Shown: positions 8,909 through 19,729, counted from the stretch's first letter. The stretch is DNA of 48,872 nucleotides from Gammaproteobacteria bacterium (GCA_003353785.1 PIVX01000012.1:1-48872); one strand, 5' to 3'. The notes: generated by a model from the sequence alone, not told the origin. Made by a program: numbers and translations.

Positions 8909-11900
8909 TTATTTTATAATTGATAATTCTGGTAACGACTTACTAGAGGCCTGAGTTAAATCTAATAATTCTCGTGTTGCTACAAAGAAAACTGTAAAGC
9001 TTGTAGAAGGATGTTCTTTAATATCATGTAAGATTTGTTCCCATCTATTAATTAGTGAAGAATATTCTTTTTCCCAAATTTTTATGTTAACACTTAACTT
9101 ATTTCCTTTAGAATTAGATAATATAGCAACTACCAGCCTTTTTTGTTGCCAATCAATATCATCTCTTAATGCTTCTCTAGATAAAGCATCCCAGCTATTT
9201 TCAACACTAGATGAAATGATTTTACTTCTGAGCCAACTTAACCCAATAGTATTTCCTAACTCAAAGTACACATCTATTACTGATTTAATTGGCAAATTGA
9301 ATTTAATTGCAGCATCAACACAATCTAAAGTAGCATGTAACGCTCTGGACATTGAAAAATAACTTGCCATTTCTTCTGGTAAATTTATCTTTTTATATTC
9401 AGCTAATTTCTTCTTGTATTGTTGAAGATCATATCCTTTTAATGAGCCTACTAATAAAACAATTGCTTCCTGAGCTCTAGCTTGGTACATCTTAATTAAT
9501 TTAGTTATTTGAAATTTCCCACGATGATTTCTTAAAATCCATCTTGTAGCTCTACGCATCAAACGAATTAATTGCATAAACATATCATTCTGTATTCTAG
9601 GGATAATTATATTGTCTAAACGTGATATTTGTTCACGAACTTTATCACATTCAAATATCTCTTTAGCAACTAAATATGCTTTAACTATTTCAGCAGAGTT
9701 AGCACCTGTCTCACTCTTTAATCTGTGTACAAATGTAAATCCAACTTCATCAATCATATTATTACTAAGTTTAGTCGATATTATTTCACGTTTTAATCGG
9801 TGTTGATAAACATATGATTGATAATCTTTTTTTATTGGAGTAGGAAAAAAATCAAGTAATGTTTTTAAACAAAAGTCATCCTCTGGTAAATCAGAATGTA
9901 AAATATCTTCACTTAATAAATTTTTAGTATAAGCAAAAATTATAGCTATACCCGGCATGGTTAGACCTTTACCTTCTTGCTTACGTTCCTTAAGAATTTC
10001 TGTCGAAGGTAGATATTCTACATTTCTGTTTATTTTTTTGTCATTTTCTAATTCATCAATATATTTAATATGTAAATCTAAATTAATATATGCATGTTGC
10101 CATATTAAACTTAAGGCTCCTGTTTGTTTATAGTTATGGCTTAATACTAAGCTCGCTACTTCTACAGTCATAGATTTTAGCAACTTATTACGTTGTTTAA
10201 TTGTCATATCTCCTTTAGAGACTACTTCATTCAATAAAATTTTAATATTTACTTCATGATCTGAACAATCAACTCCAGCAGAATTATCAATAAAGTCTGT
10301 ATATATTAATCCACCAGCAAAATTATATTCTATTCTAGCAAGTTGGGTGAAACCCAAATTTCCTCCTTCTCCTACCACTTTACATCTTAGTTCATTTGCA
10401 TTAACTCTAGTATTATCATTGTTTTTATCTCCAACAGCTAAATCTGTTTCTTTCGAAGATTTTACATAAGTTCCTATACCTCCATTCCATAATAAATCAA
10501 CAGGAGCACATAAAATTTTCTTAATTAACTCATTCGGACTTAGTTGATCATCTTGAATATCGAGTATATTTTTAGCCTCCTTAGATAAAACAACTGACTT
10601 AGCTTTCCTACTATATACTCCTCCTCCTTCAGATATAAGTTTTTTATCATAATCTAACCAAGATGTTTCAGGATGATTAAATAGTCTTTGGCGTTCATGG
10701 TAACTTTTTTCTGGATCAGGTGAAGGATCTATAAATATATGTAAATGATTAAAAGCCACAATCAACTTGATTTTCTTAGATAATAACATCCCGTTTCCAA
10801 ATACATCGCCAGCCATATCTCCAATACCAACTACTGTAAAAGAAGTTGTTTGTGTGTCAATATCCAAACTTCTAAAGTGTCTTTTGACAGACTCCCATGC
10901 TCCTCTTGCGGTAATACCCATTTTTTTATGATCATAGCCAACAGCTCCCCCTGAAGCAAAAGCGTCGCCCAACCAAAATTTATATTCAGAAGATATTTGA
11001 TTAGCAATATCTGAAAAAGTAGCGGTTCCTTTATCTGCTGCTACGACAAAATAAGGATCATCCTTATCATATCTAACAGTATTATCAGGAGGGATGACTT
11101 TATTTTCAATCATATTATCAGTTACATCAAGTAGTCCAGAGATAAAACATTTATAGCACTCTAACCCTTCCGCAAAAATTTCCTCTCTACTACCATCGGT
11201 CGGTAATTTTTTTGGAACAAACCCGCCTTTAGCTCCTGACGGAACTATAACAGCATTCTTTACCACTTGAGCCTTCATCAATCCTAAAATCTCAGTACGA
11301 AAATCTTCTTTTCTATCTGACCAGCGTATACCTCCTCTAGCTACTTTGAAGCTTCTTAAATGAATACCTTCAAATCTAGGAGAGTATACAAATATTTCAT
11401 ACATTGGATAAGGTAATGGTAGCTCCGGTAATTTTATACTATCAATTTTAAAGGAAACCCATTTCTTATGCTTTTGATCAGCTGTTAGTTGATAAAAATT
11501 AGTTCTTATTGTTGCCATAATAAGCTCTAAATAACGTCTCAAGATTCGATCTTCGTCGAGATTAGTAACTTTATCTAGAGCAATAATTATAGATCTATAT
11601 AGATCCTGCTCTTTATCTATATTCCTTGAAATAGATGGATCAAATCTAATATGAAATAATTCAATAATTTTATCTATAGTTTTAGGATGAGATAATAATA
11701 CTGCTTCTATATATTGCTGACTAAAAGTAAAACGTATTTGTTGTAAGTATTTAGAGTATGCTCTTAAAATGCTTATTTCACGCCAATTTAATACTGGATC
11801 TAATATTAAACTATTAAATTTATCATTTTCACATTCATTACACCAGATATAATGAAAACACTCTTGAAAAATTTCTTTTGTTTCTAATAGATTAACTTCA

Positions 11901-13774
11901 CTACCCCTTTCTTTAATTAAACCAAAATCACTTAGCCAAATAGTACTTCCATCACTTCTGACAAGCTCATGAGGTTGTTCATAAATAACTTTTAGTCCCA
12001 TATTTTCAAGAATTGGTACAACATCTGATAGAGGAATATTATTATTCAAGTTAAATATTTTAAGTTTGATCATTCCAGAAAGATCATCAACAGCTTTATA
12101 GAGTTTTAGCTCAAATGATTTTTCTGAAGATAAATCATCCATAAGAGCAACATCATATACTGCCTCAATATAGGAATGTTCTTCTTGATAACTTAATGGG
12201 AAGGCATTTCTATAAATATTATATAAATTATTTCCCCTCTCTTCACCAAAATGTTCTAATAAACAGACGTAGAAAGAATCTGTCCATATTTTGCTGACCT
12301 CAATTAATTTATTCTCTATTTCTTTAATATCTATTTCTAAATTTTCACATTCACTAACTCTAATAATAAAATTAATTCTAGCTAATACAGAATCAGAGAA
12401 ATACGTTGAATATTGAATATCTTCAGCATTAAAATAGTCATTTAAAATATTCTGAAACTTCCTTCTAAGATCTGTATTAAAATTTTCTCGAGGGACAAAT
12501 ACAAAACATGAAATAAATTTACCACAAGGATCAAATCTTGCAAAAAATTTTATTTTTTTCCTTTCTTGTATATATGAAATACCTTTTGCTAAACTTAATA
12601 ATTCATCTACCGATGCTTGGAATAAATCATCTCTTGGTAAATTATCCAAAATGTTTCTTAATACTCTACCAGCATGACTATCAGGCTTTCTTTCGGATTT
12701 GATAAAAATTTTCTTCATTTTATTCCTGATTAATGGAATATTTTTTGGGTTAGAACTATAAACTATAGATGCAAATAGCCCTACTATCTTTTTTTGTCCA
12801 ATAACTTTTCCATTTTTATTAAAAATTTTTATACCAACATAATCATTATAAGTAGGCCTATGAATATTAGAAATTGTACTAGTTTTAGAGATCACCAAAG
12901 GTTGTTTAGACAACATTAATTTTTTTCCAGCTTCAGGAAGATCTTGTAAAACATCTAATCCTATTTCATTACTTGACTGTCTTAGTATTCCAAGCCCTGT
13001 ATCAGCTATACTACTTACACTCTTATCATTAGATTGAGTAAATCTATAGTTTTTAATTCCTAAAATTGTAAAATTATTGTCTACTAACCATTCCAAAAAA
13101 TCCACACTTTCATCTATTTCATCATGATCTAACTTGTCACTGAATTCCTTTAATTCATTAATTGAACTCTTGATTTGTTTTTGCATTAATTGCCAATCTT
13201 CAACAGCTAAAGAAACATCATGGATCGTTCTTAAAATCTTATCCTTTAATTTGTCTATTTTTTCTTGATCGGTTTGTCTATTAACTTCAATAAAAATAGG
13301 AACTTCTTCAAACGTCTTCTTCCCATTCTCTTTCTCAGAAAAATCCAGGATATCAATTATTTTATGCTCTTTATCCCGAATAAATTTCATATCTCCAGAA
13401 TGAATAATTAACTGTGAATAAATCCCCATATTGTTAATTGCCATCATTATAGAATCCACTAAAAACGGCATATCATCATGCAAAATTTCAACTATAGTAT
13501 GTTTAGATTCCCAACCAAACTTTTCAAAGTCCGGATTGTATATACGAATTTTTATTTCTTCAGACTTACGTTTATAGATATAATTCCAAAAACATAGTAT
13601 TGCTCCATATAGATCTGATAGTTTATGTTCTACTAAATCATCATAGGACACTGTAGATAGAAATCTATTAACAAATTTACAAATTAAATCAGCAATATCT
13701 TGAGGAACATTTTCGCGTATTCTATTGTTAATTTCATCTATTATCTGTAGTTTAGGGCTGTTTTCTTTTAACAT
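8909..13774 (-). CDS. gdhB: NAD-specific glutamate dehydrogenase, large (180-kDa) type
   Basis: A 1621-residue enzyme of the L_180 class, which oxidatively deaminates glutamate to 2-oxoglutarate and ammonia with NAD+. The N-terminal half (about 1-700) is the regulatory, ACT-like region typical of the class. The catalytic core begins near residue 810 with ARGGIRWSDRKEDFRTEILG, then LMKAQVVKNAVIVPSGAKGGF, containing the substrate-binding lysines. Downstream come a dinucleotide-binding stretch (FTVVGIGDMAGDVFGNGML) and NGGIGTYVKSS. The long C-terminal helical domain is complete. Length is normal for the family. It stands alone on its strand, with the convergent-side gap holding the tandem repeat. 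The RBS at the ATG (13774) is weak. It suggests that glutamate and other amino acids feed the TCA cycle, common in amino-acid-dependent host-associated bacteria. Confidence 0.96.
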   Translation of the reverse strand: MLKENSPKLQIIDEINNRIRENVPQDIADLICKFVNRFLSTVSYDDLVEHKLSDLYGAILCFWNYIYKRKSEEIKIRIYNPDFEKFGWESKHTIVEILHDDMPFLVDSIMMAINNMGIYSQLIIHSGDMKFIRDKEHKIIDILDFSEKENGKKTFEEVPIFIEVNRQTDQEKIDKLKDKILRTIHDVSLAVEDWQLMQKQIKSSINELKEFSDKLDHDEIDESVDFLEWLVDNNFTILGIKNYRFTQSNDKSVSSIADTGLGILRQSSNEIGLDVLQDLPEAGKKLMLSKQPLVISKTSTISNIHRPTYNDYVGIKIFNKNGKVIGQKKIVGLFASIVYSSNPKNIPLIRNKMKKIFIKSERKPDSHAGRVLRNILDNLPRDDLFQASVDELLSLAKGISYIQERKKIKFFARFDPCGKFISCFVFVPRENFNTDLRRKFQNILNDYFNAEDIQYSTYFSDSVLARINFIIRVSECENLEIDIKEIENKLIEVSKIWTDSFYVCLLEHFGEERGNNLYNIYRNAFPLSYQEEHSYIEAVYDVALMDDLSSEKSFELKLYKAVDDLSGMIKLKIFNLNNNIPLSDVVPILENMGLKVIYEQPHELVRSDGSTIWLSDFGLIKERGSEVNLLETKEIFQECFHYIWCNECENDKFNSLILDPVLNWREISILRAYSKYLQQIRFTFSQQYIEAVLLSHPKTIDKIIELFHIRFDPSISRNIDKEQDLYRSIIIALDKVTNLDEDRILRRYLELIMATIRTNFYQLTADQKHKKWVSFKIDSIKLPELPLPYPMYEIFVYSPRFEGIHLRSFKVARGGIRWSDRKEDFRTEILGLMKAQVVKNAVIVPSGAKGGFVPKKLPTDGSREEIFAEGLECYKCFISGLLDVTDNMIENKVIPPDNTVRYDKDDPYFVVAADKGTATFSDIANQISSEYKFWLGDAFASGGAVGYDHKKMGITARGAWESVKRHFRSLDIDTQTTSFTVVGIGDMAGDVFGNGMLLSKKIKLIVAFNHLHIFIDPSPDPEKSYHERQRLFNHPETSWLDYDKKLISEGGGVYSRKAKSVVLSKEAKNILDIQDDQLSPNELIKKILCAPVDLLWNGGIGTYVKSSKETDLAVGDKNNDNTRVNANELRCKVVGEGGNLGFTQLARIEYNFAGGLIYTDFIDNSAGVDCSDHEVNIKILLNEVVSKGDMTIKQRNKLLKSMTVEVASLVLSHNYKQTGALSLIWQHAYINLDLHIKYIDELENDKKINRNVEYLPSTEILKERKQEGKGLTMPGIAIIFAYTKNLLSEDILHSDLPEDDFCLKTLLDFFPTPIKKDYQSYVYQHRLKREIISTKLSNNMIDEVGFTFVHRLKSETGANSAEIVKAYLVAKEIFECDKVREQISRLDNIIIPRIQNDMFMQLIRLMRRATRWILRNHRGKFQITKLIKMYQARAQEAIVLLVGSLKGYDLQQYKKKLAEYKKINLPEEMASYFSMSRALHATLDCVDAAIKFNLPIKSVIDVYFELGNTIGLSWLRSKIISSSVENSWDALSREALRDDIDWQQKRLVVAILSNSKGNKLSVNIKIWEKEYSSLINRWEQILHDIKEHPSTSFTVFFVATRELLDLTQASSKSLPELSIIK

Positions 13775-13866
13775 TTAACTGGTAAAACAAATATAATTAT
13801 TTATTTTTAAATTTTAATAGAATAAAGTATAGTATTCTAGCTAAAATTAAATGGCTTGGTGCATAC

Positions 13867-14592
13867 ATGCAGTTAAATATGTCCAAAATACATCCTAGTT
13901 GGGTAAATATTGTTAGTTCCGCAATATCTAGAATGGATCAAGAATATTTAAACTATATTGCCAACCAGGACAAGATAATTCCTAATAAAAATCAAATACT
14001 TAATGCTTTTACTATTCCTCTTAACAAAGTAAATTATATTTTATTAGGAGAATCTCCCTACCCAAGAACAGATTCTGCTAATGGATATTCTTTTTGGGAC
14101 GCCAAAGTTACAATGCTATGGTCAGAATCAGGCTTAACAAAAGAAATTAATCGTGCAACATCACTAAGAAATTTTATTAAGATGTTATTAATTACTTCAG
14201 GTAAACTACTCAAATCAAATACAAGCCAAGAAGCGATTAGTAAAATTAATAAAGATCAATTAATTACTACATTGCCAGAGCTTTTTAGTTATCTCTTAGA
14301 TAATGGTTTCTTACTCTTAAATGCATCATTAGTACTTTCAGGAAAATCAGTAAAAATGGATGCAAAACATTGGCGTCCTTTTATTGAACATATTATTTGT
14401 CAAATTTATCAACACAATAAAAATGTTGAACTTATTCTCTTTGGGAAAATAGCAAAAGAGATCTTATCCATGAAAATACCCACGATGAACAAATTATGTG
14501 TCGAACATCCTTATAATATTAGCTTTATCAATAATCCAGAAATACACTCCTTCTTTAAACCATTTAAACTATTAACTAGAAAATATGAATGA
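13867..14592 (+). CDS. Uracil-DNA-glycosylase-fold protein lacking the canonical catalytic Asp
   Basis: A 241-residue protein that reads like family-1 UDG in order and spacing. Motif A is GESPYP at 61-66, then SANGYSFWD (compare GQDPYH...AHGLSFS). A later segment LLNASLVLSGKS corresponds to UNG LLNTVLTV. LILFGKIAKE matches the L-W-G-x-x-A segment. EHPYNISFINNPEIHSFF aligns with the HPSPLS leucine-loop region. The catalytic Asp of GQDPYH is Ser63 here, so ordinary uracil excision is doubtful unless Asp69 or another residue substitutes. It overlaps ubiG by 8 bases and they are probably co-transcribed. The start could be 13867 or the in-frame ATG at 13879; neither has a strong RBS. Alternative: a structural homologue with a different substrate. 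Confidence 0.7.
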   Translation: MQLNMSKIHPSWVNIVSSAISRMDQEYLNYIANQDKIIPNKNQILNAFTIPLNKVNYILLGESPYPRTDSANGYSFWDAKVTMLWSESGLTKEINRATSLRNFIKMLLITSGKLLKSNTSQEAISKINKDQLITTLPELFSYLLDNGFLLLNASLVLSGKSVKMDAKHWRPFIEHIICQIYQHNKNVELILFGKIAKEILSMKIPTMNKLCVEHPYNISFINNPEIHSFFKPFKLLTRKYE

Positions 14593-15274
14593 TCAAACAA
14601 TATTTGAAGATCTAAATAACCAGTGGTGGGATAAAGAAGGTCCCCTTAAAGCTCTCCACTCTTTAAATTTGCCAAGAATCCAATATATAAAAAGCCACAT
14701 TGATCTTCAGGGTAAAAATATATTGGATGTAGGATGTGGAGGAGGAATACTTGCTGAAGAATTAGCAAAAGAAAATTCTAATGTGATCGGTATAGATATT
14801 GCTGATTCTCTAATTAAATGTGCCAAACAACATGCTAGTAAACAAAAATTAGTAATTGACTATAGGAAAACTAATATAGAATTAATAAGTGAAGAATTTA
14901 ATGAATACTTTGATATGATCGCATGCATGGAATTACTAGAGCATTCTAACAACCCTGAAATTATATTAAGTAATTGCTATCGATTATTAAAACCAAATGG
15001 AATAATAATTATTTCTACATTAAATAGGACGGTCAAATCATATTTACTAGGAATAATTGCTGCTGAATACATATTAAATATTGTTCCTAAAGGTACTCAT
15101 GAATATAAAAAATTTATCAAGCCATCTGAAATTAATAAAATATTAAGTAAACAAAAATCACCAATAATCTGTATTAAAGGATTAAATTATAATCCTTTTA
15201 CTCATAAAAGTTTTATAACAACAGATGTATCAATGAATTATATACTAGCTGCTAAAAAGAATATATTAGCTTAA
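14585..15274 (+). CDS. ubiG: Ubiquinone biosynthesis O-methyltransferase UbiG
   Basis: A 229-residue SAM-dependent methyltransferase that performs both O-methylations in ubiquinone synthesis. Near residues 9-18 is NQWWDKEGPLK, the UbiG hallmark (N-x-W-W-D-x-x-G). SAM motifs follow: ILDVGCGGGILAEELA (45-60), VIGIDIADS, FDMIACMELLEHSNNP and LLKPNGIIIISTLNRT. The insertion FIKPSEI with THEYKKF matches the family membrane/substrate region. It is slightly shorter than E. coli UbiG (240). The start overlaps the end of the UDG-like gene by 8 bases (translational coupling likely), and the stop overlaps the convergent pepN stop by 9 bases. Confidence 0.95.
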   Translation: MNDQTIFEDLNNQWWDKEGPLKALHSLNLPRIQYIKSHIDLQGKNILDVGCGGGILAEELAKENSNVIGIDIADSLIKCAKQHASKQKLVIDYRKTNIELISEEFNEYFDMIACMELLEHSNNPEIILSNCYRLLKPNGIIIISTLNRTVKSYLLGIIAAEYILNIVPKGTHEYKKFIKPSEINKILSKQKSPIICIKGLNYNPFTHKSFITTDVSMNYILAAKKNILA

Positions 15275-17896
15275 TATCTTTTCAGTCATTTCAAATAAAT
15301 TTTTAGAAATTTTCTCTGCAGACATAATATCTTGTAAACCTTGATGCATCATGTTTTTATTACTATCCACAAATTTTCTCCAATTAGCAAAAACAGTAAT
15401 CAACCTTGAAGATAAATGAGGATTGAACTTATCAATCTCCAATATTTCACTTAATAGTAACTTATATCCTTGACCGTCTGGTGAATGAAAATACAGTAAA
15501 TTTTCCATACTAAAAAATCCAAATAACGCTCTAACATGATTTGGATTAGTATAAGAGAATTTTGGATCTTCTTGTTTGATTTTCATAATTTTATTATATA
15601 TTTGGCTAGAGCACGATCCTGAAACTAAGCGTAACCACTTTTCATAAGTTAATGGCTGCCCTTTCCATTTATCATAAAAATAATTCAACTGACTTTCTGT
15701 TTGTTCAGAAGATATTTTATTTAAACAAAACAAAGCTGATAACTGCTCAGTAATATTTTTAGTGGATTTTAAGATATCAACTAAAAATTGTGCCTCTTTT
15801 TCAGTTCGATCTGATGTAATATAGTCAAGTAAAGAATTTTGTAAAATCCTTTTAGCTTTAAGAGTATCTTCATCAAGGTTTATAGATTGTAATTTAGCAA
15901 ATAAATTATCAACCCCTTCCTTATGGGTATGATAAACCGTTTGCTTAATAATTTCATAACTGTTTAAAATATTTGAAATATTGATCTCAGTAAAATCTTG
16001 GAGAAAAACTTTAACCTTAGGGAGTTGTAGTAAGTATCCTGTAATACTATATTGATTTTGATCATTAACTTTACTTAATAATTCTTCAAAAATATTAAGA
16101 TATCTTTCGCTTACTGTTGGTTTATCACCCCTATTAATTGAGTCCAATACATTTACTAGTTCTAGTTTATGCAATCGATTAACTGCATCCCACCTATTAT
16201 ATTCATCTTCCTCATTGATTATTAAAGTATGTAAATCATCTATTGAATAATCATATTTAAGTTTAACTGGGGCAGATAACCCTCGCAAAAATGAAACGGT
16301 AGGTTCATTATCCACATGAGTGAAATGATATTCTTTTGAAATATCTTTCAAAATTAATAGATGTTTAAAAGACTTTTGTTCACTAAAAGATACTTCAAGC
16401 TTATTCCCAGTTTTACTAAAGAAAGCCACTTCCACAGGAATAACTAAAGGATATAATTCAGCATTTTGATCATTATGGGGGATCTGCTGAGTAATATTAA
16501 TTGAAAAAGAACTATTATTATTACTATAGGATGTATTGATCTTAATTGTAGGGGTGCCTTGTTGTTTATACCAGTTTTTAAATTGCGAAAGTTCATATCC
16601 TGAAGCTTGTTCTAAACAAGAAACAAAATCATCTATAGTTGCACAACCCCCATCAAATTTTGCAAAATAATCTGAGATCCCTTTAAAATAGTTTTGATCT
16701 CCAATTATTGTTTGTATCATTCTAATAACTTCTGCACCTTTTTCATATATTGTAGAAGTATAAAAATTATTAACTTCTATATAAGAATCAGGCTGTACTG
16801 GATGAGCAAGAGGACTTGCGTCTTCAGTAAACTGATAGGCTATAAGTTTATTAATAGATTCTAATCTATTAAGTGATAATGGAAAAGTATCTTCCATAAA
16901 TTGACTTTCCCTATAAACAGTCAATCCTTCTTTTAAACTTAATTGAAACCAATCACGACAAGTTACTCGATTACCACTCCAGTTATGAAAATATTCATGT
17001 CCTACTACAGAGGCTACTCTTAAAAATTCTGAATCCGTAGACAAATTTTTATGCGTGTTAATACATGAAATATTAAATATATTTAATCCTTTATTTTCCA
17101 TTGCTCCATTATTAAAGTCTTCTGTAGCTACAATCATAAATGTATCTAAATCATATTCTCTAGAATATTTTTGCTCATCCCAGTGCATTGCTTTTTTTAC
17201 AGCTTCTAAAGCAAATTCACATTGATCTTCAGAACCAGGAGTTACATATAACTCTAAATTTATATTTCTATTTGACCTTGTCGTATAACTGTTAGAAACA
17301 CGCGATAAATCTCCCGCTACTAAAGCAAATAGATATGATGGTTTTGGATGGGGATCATGCCAAACTACTAATTTCCTATTATCATCAATATTTAATTCAA
17401 ATGCTTTGTCCCCATTAGAGAGTAATATTGGGTAGGAACTAATATCTGCTGTTATTGAAGTTGTATAAATCGAAGAAACATCTGGCCTATCTAAAGAATA
17501 AGTTATTCGTCTAAACCCGTGAGGCTCACATTGAGTAACTAATATAGATTGCGATTTATAAAGCCCTGCTAAAGCCTTATTCTCAGCTGGTATAATTTTA
17601 GTTTCAATATCTAAAATAAATTTTTCTGGAACTTCGTGAATAACTAACCCACTATCACTGCATTTATATTTATCTTCACCCAATAAACTTCCATCTAGAT
17701 GAATAGACTTTAACTCTAGGTTATCACCATCAAGAAAAATAAATTTATCTGTTGAACTACTTTGATTACGATATACATCATACTGAGCTTTCACAGTTGT
17801 ATAATTTTCGTAAATATCAAAATGCAAATGCGTACTTGATATATAATATTCTGGAGCTATATAGTTTTTTAAATGTTTAGTAGAATATTGACTCAT
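15266..17896 (-). CDS. pepN: Aminopeptidase N
   Basis: An 876-residue M1-family zinc aminopeptidase that removes N-terminal residues from peptides in the cytoplasm, completing degradation begun by Lon and Clp proteases. Key parts: an N-terminal beta domain with TQCEPHGFRRITYSLDRPDV near 117-136, the exopeptidase motif GAMEN near 264, and the zinc site HEYFHNWSGNRVT near 302 with the third ligand Glu in LKEGLTVYRE about 20 residues later. The C-terminal helical domain is complete. Length matches E. coli PepN (870). It is transcribed alone and converges on ubiG with overlapping stop codons. The ATG at 17896 has only a weak RBS. Confidence 0.96.
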   Translation of the reverse strand: MSQYSTKHLKNYIAPEYYISSTHLHFDIYENYTTVKAQYDVYRNQSSSTDKFIFLDGDNLELKSIHLDGSLLGEDKYKCSDSGLVIHEVPEKFILDIETKIIPAENKALAGLYKSQSILVTQCEPHGFRRITYSLDRPDVSSIYTTSITADISSYPILLSNGDKAFELNIDDNRKLVVWHDPHPKPSYLFALVAGDLSRVSNSYTTRSNRNINLELYVTPGSEDQCEFALEAVKKAMHWDEQKYSREYDLDTFMIVATEDFNNGAMENKGLNIFNISCINTHKNLSTDSEFLRVASVVGHEYFHNWSGNRVTCRDWFQLSLKEGLTVYRESQFMEDTFPLSLNRLESINKLIAYQFTEDASPLAHPVQPDSYIEVNNFYTSTIYEKGAEVIRMIQTIIGDQNYFKGISDYFAKFDGGCATIDDFVSCLEQASGYELSQFKNWYKQQGTPTIKINTSYSNNNSSFSINITQQIPHNDQNAELYPLVIPVEVAFFSKTGNKLEVSFSEQKSFKHLLILKDISKEYHFTHVDNEPTVSFLRGLSAPVKLKYDYSIDDLHTLIINEEDEYNRWDAVNRLHKLELVNVLDSINRGDKPTVSERYLNIFEELLSKVNDQNQYSITGYLLQLPKVKVFLQDFTEINISNILNSYEIIKQTVYHTHKEGVDNLFAKLQSINLDEDTLKAKRILQNSLLDYITSDRTEKEAQFLVDILKSTKNITEQLSALFCLNKISSEQTESQLNYFYDKWKGQPLTYEKWLRLVSGSCSSQIYNKIMKIKQEDPKFSYTNPNHVRALFGFFSMENLLYFHSPDGQGYKLLLSEILEIDKFNPHLSSRLITVFANWRKFVDSNKNMMHQGLQDIMSAEKISKNLFEMTEKILS

Positions 17897-18118
17897 CTGT
17901 TACTTAAGCTATAATTTTTATACTTTATTATATAATTAATTTATAAAAGGCGAAATCACTATTTGAAATAGATATGTTTTTTTTATATATGTACATTATT
18001 AAGTCATTTCCTTTGTAGTCATATATAAAATACAAATAAAGTTTTAGTTGCTATTAACTATTTAAGTATTATACTTGAACACTAATAACGTTTTATTAAC
18101 TATCCATGAGGGTCTACT

Positions 18119-19537
18119 ATGATTAAAAAAATTTCTGGAATTATAATTTTAGCTACATCTGTCATTTTTTGTCCTATCCTATTTGCCAGTTCGCTTAATC
18201 TACATGCAACTCATACTATTTATGGATATATAACTTTAGCAATTTTTTTTCTTGCATACGCTTTAGTTATTGCAGAAGAAAAAACTCATTTTAGAAAATC
18301 TAAGCCCGTTATTCTATCAGCTGGAATCATCTGGATAATAATAGCGCTTTTATGCAAATCAGAAGGATTAACACACGCTGCTTCTGAAGCGGTAAAACCA
18401 ATTTTTCTAGAATTTTCTGAACTTCTATTATTCTTACTTGTAGCTATGACATATGTCAATACTATGGAAGAACGGAATGTATTTGCAATGCTACGATCAT
18501 GGTTAGTTAAAAAAGGATTTTCTTATAGACAATGTTTTTGGGTAACTGGTACGCTTGCTTTTTTTATATCTCCAGTAGCAGATAATTTAACAACAGCATT
18601 ATTAATGTGTGCAGTAGCAACGGCAGTCGGAGCAAAGTCTCCCAAGTTTGTTGTACTAGCGTGTATTAACATAGTAGTGGCCGCTAATGCTGGTGGGGCA
18701 TTTAGCCCTTTTGGGGATATAACTACTTTAATGGTTTGGCAAAAAGGAATCATTCCTTTTGAAGAATTTTTTGTGTTATTTCTACCAGCTGCTGTTAATT
18801 TCATAGTACCGGCCATAATAATGACATTTGCCGTTCCCAAAGCAAAACCTCCAGCATCAACTAAAGCTATGAGTATGAAAAAAGGAGCAAAAAGAACAAT
18901 TTTCTTGTTTTTGCTCACTATTATAACTGCGGTAACATTTGAAAATTATTTACATCTACCAGCAACAATTGGAATGTTAACAGGTCTCGGTTACCTAATG
19001 GTAGCATCTTATTTTATAAAACAATTTGAAATTAAAAAATATAGTAGTGAAATTGAAATGGGAAAATTCAAAGCTTTTAATATTTTCAATAAAGTAAGCA
19101 AAGCTGAGTGGGACACTTTATTCTTCTTTTACGGTGTTATGTTGAGTGTAGGAGGATTAGCAGTACTTGGATATCTAGAATTTATTTCAAGTATTATGTA
19201 TGAAGATTGGGGACAACATATGCCTTATGGACACGAAGCTACTATTGCAAATATTACTATAGGTTTCATATCAGCAATTATTGATAATATTCCAGTAATG
19301 TTTGCAGTATTAACCATGCACCCATCTATGTCAGATGGGCAATGGCTCCTGGTAACTCTAACAGCAGGTGTAGGAGGATCGTTACTATCAGTAGGTTCAG
19401 CAGCAGGAGTTGCCCTCATGGGACAAGCCAGAGGAGTCTATACATTTATGGCTCATCTTCGTTGGAGCTGGGCAATTTTATTAGGATATATTGCTTCTAT
19501 AATGGTTCATATATGTATAAATAAAAGTCTTTTTTAG
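18119..19537 (+). CDS. nhaD: Na+/H+ antiporter NhaD
   Basis: A 472-residue inner-membrane antiporter of the NhaD family (ArsB/NhaD superfamily), exchanging cytoplasmic Na+ for protons. It begins with a signal-like helix (IIILATSVIFCPILFASS), followed by about 12 further helices. Family marks are SPVADNLTTALLM near 151-163, NAGGAFSPFGDITTLMVWQKG near 190-210, and a second D-N-x-P element, ISAIIDNIPVMFA, plus GVGGSLLSVGSAAG near the end. Acidic residues in these loops are the likely ion ligands. GAGGG lies 6 bases before the ATG at 18119, a good RBS. With two SSS symporters in the window, it indicates that a sodium gradient is used. It appears monocistronic. Confidence 0.94.
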   Translation: MIKKISGIIILATSVIFCPILFASSLNLHATHTIYGYITLAIFFLAYALVIAEEKTHFRKSKPVILSAGIIWIIIALLCKSEGLTHAASEAVKPIFLEFSELLLFLLVAMTYVNTMEERNVFAMLRSWLVKKGFSYRQCFWVTGTLAFFISPVADNLTTALLMCAVATAVGAKSPKFVVLACINIVVAANAGGAFSPFGDITTLMVWQKGIIPFEEFFVLFLPAAVNFIVPAIIMTFAVPKAKPPASTKAMSMKKGAKRTIFLFLLTIITAVTFENYLHLPATIGMLTGLGYLMVASYFIKQFEIKKYSSEIEMGKFKAFNIFNKVSKAEWDTLFFFYGVMLSVGGLAVLGYLEFISSIMYEDWGQHMPYGHEATIANITIGFISAIIDNIPVMFAVLTMHPSMSDGQWLLVTLTAGVGGSLLSVGSAAGVALMGQARGVYTFMAHLRWSWAILLGYIASIMVHICINKSLF

Positions 19538-19729
19538 AGTTAAGCTGACTTAAATTAACAATAAAATAAAAAATTTGGGTGTTTATAAGCTCATTGCTTA
19601 TTTATTGAACTAGATTAAAAAAAAAATTAGTTAAATAAAAATTTCATTATGGATCTGAACTAAAATCATCTTTAAGATGAAGTAAAAAATTAACATAATC
19701 AGTATTTGTCCTAAAAAATTGGAATTTAT

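Noticed and set aside
18523..18918. 131-codon minus-strand ORF
   Set aside because: Antisense shadow inside nhaD.
19585..19601. Short hairpin ATAAGC/GCTTAT after nhaD
   Set aside because: Only a 6-bp AT-rich stem without a T tract, too weak to call a terminator.
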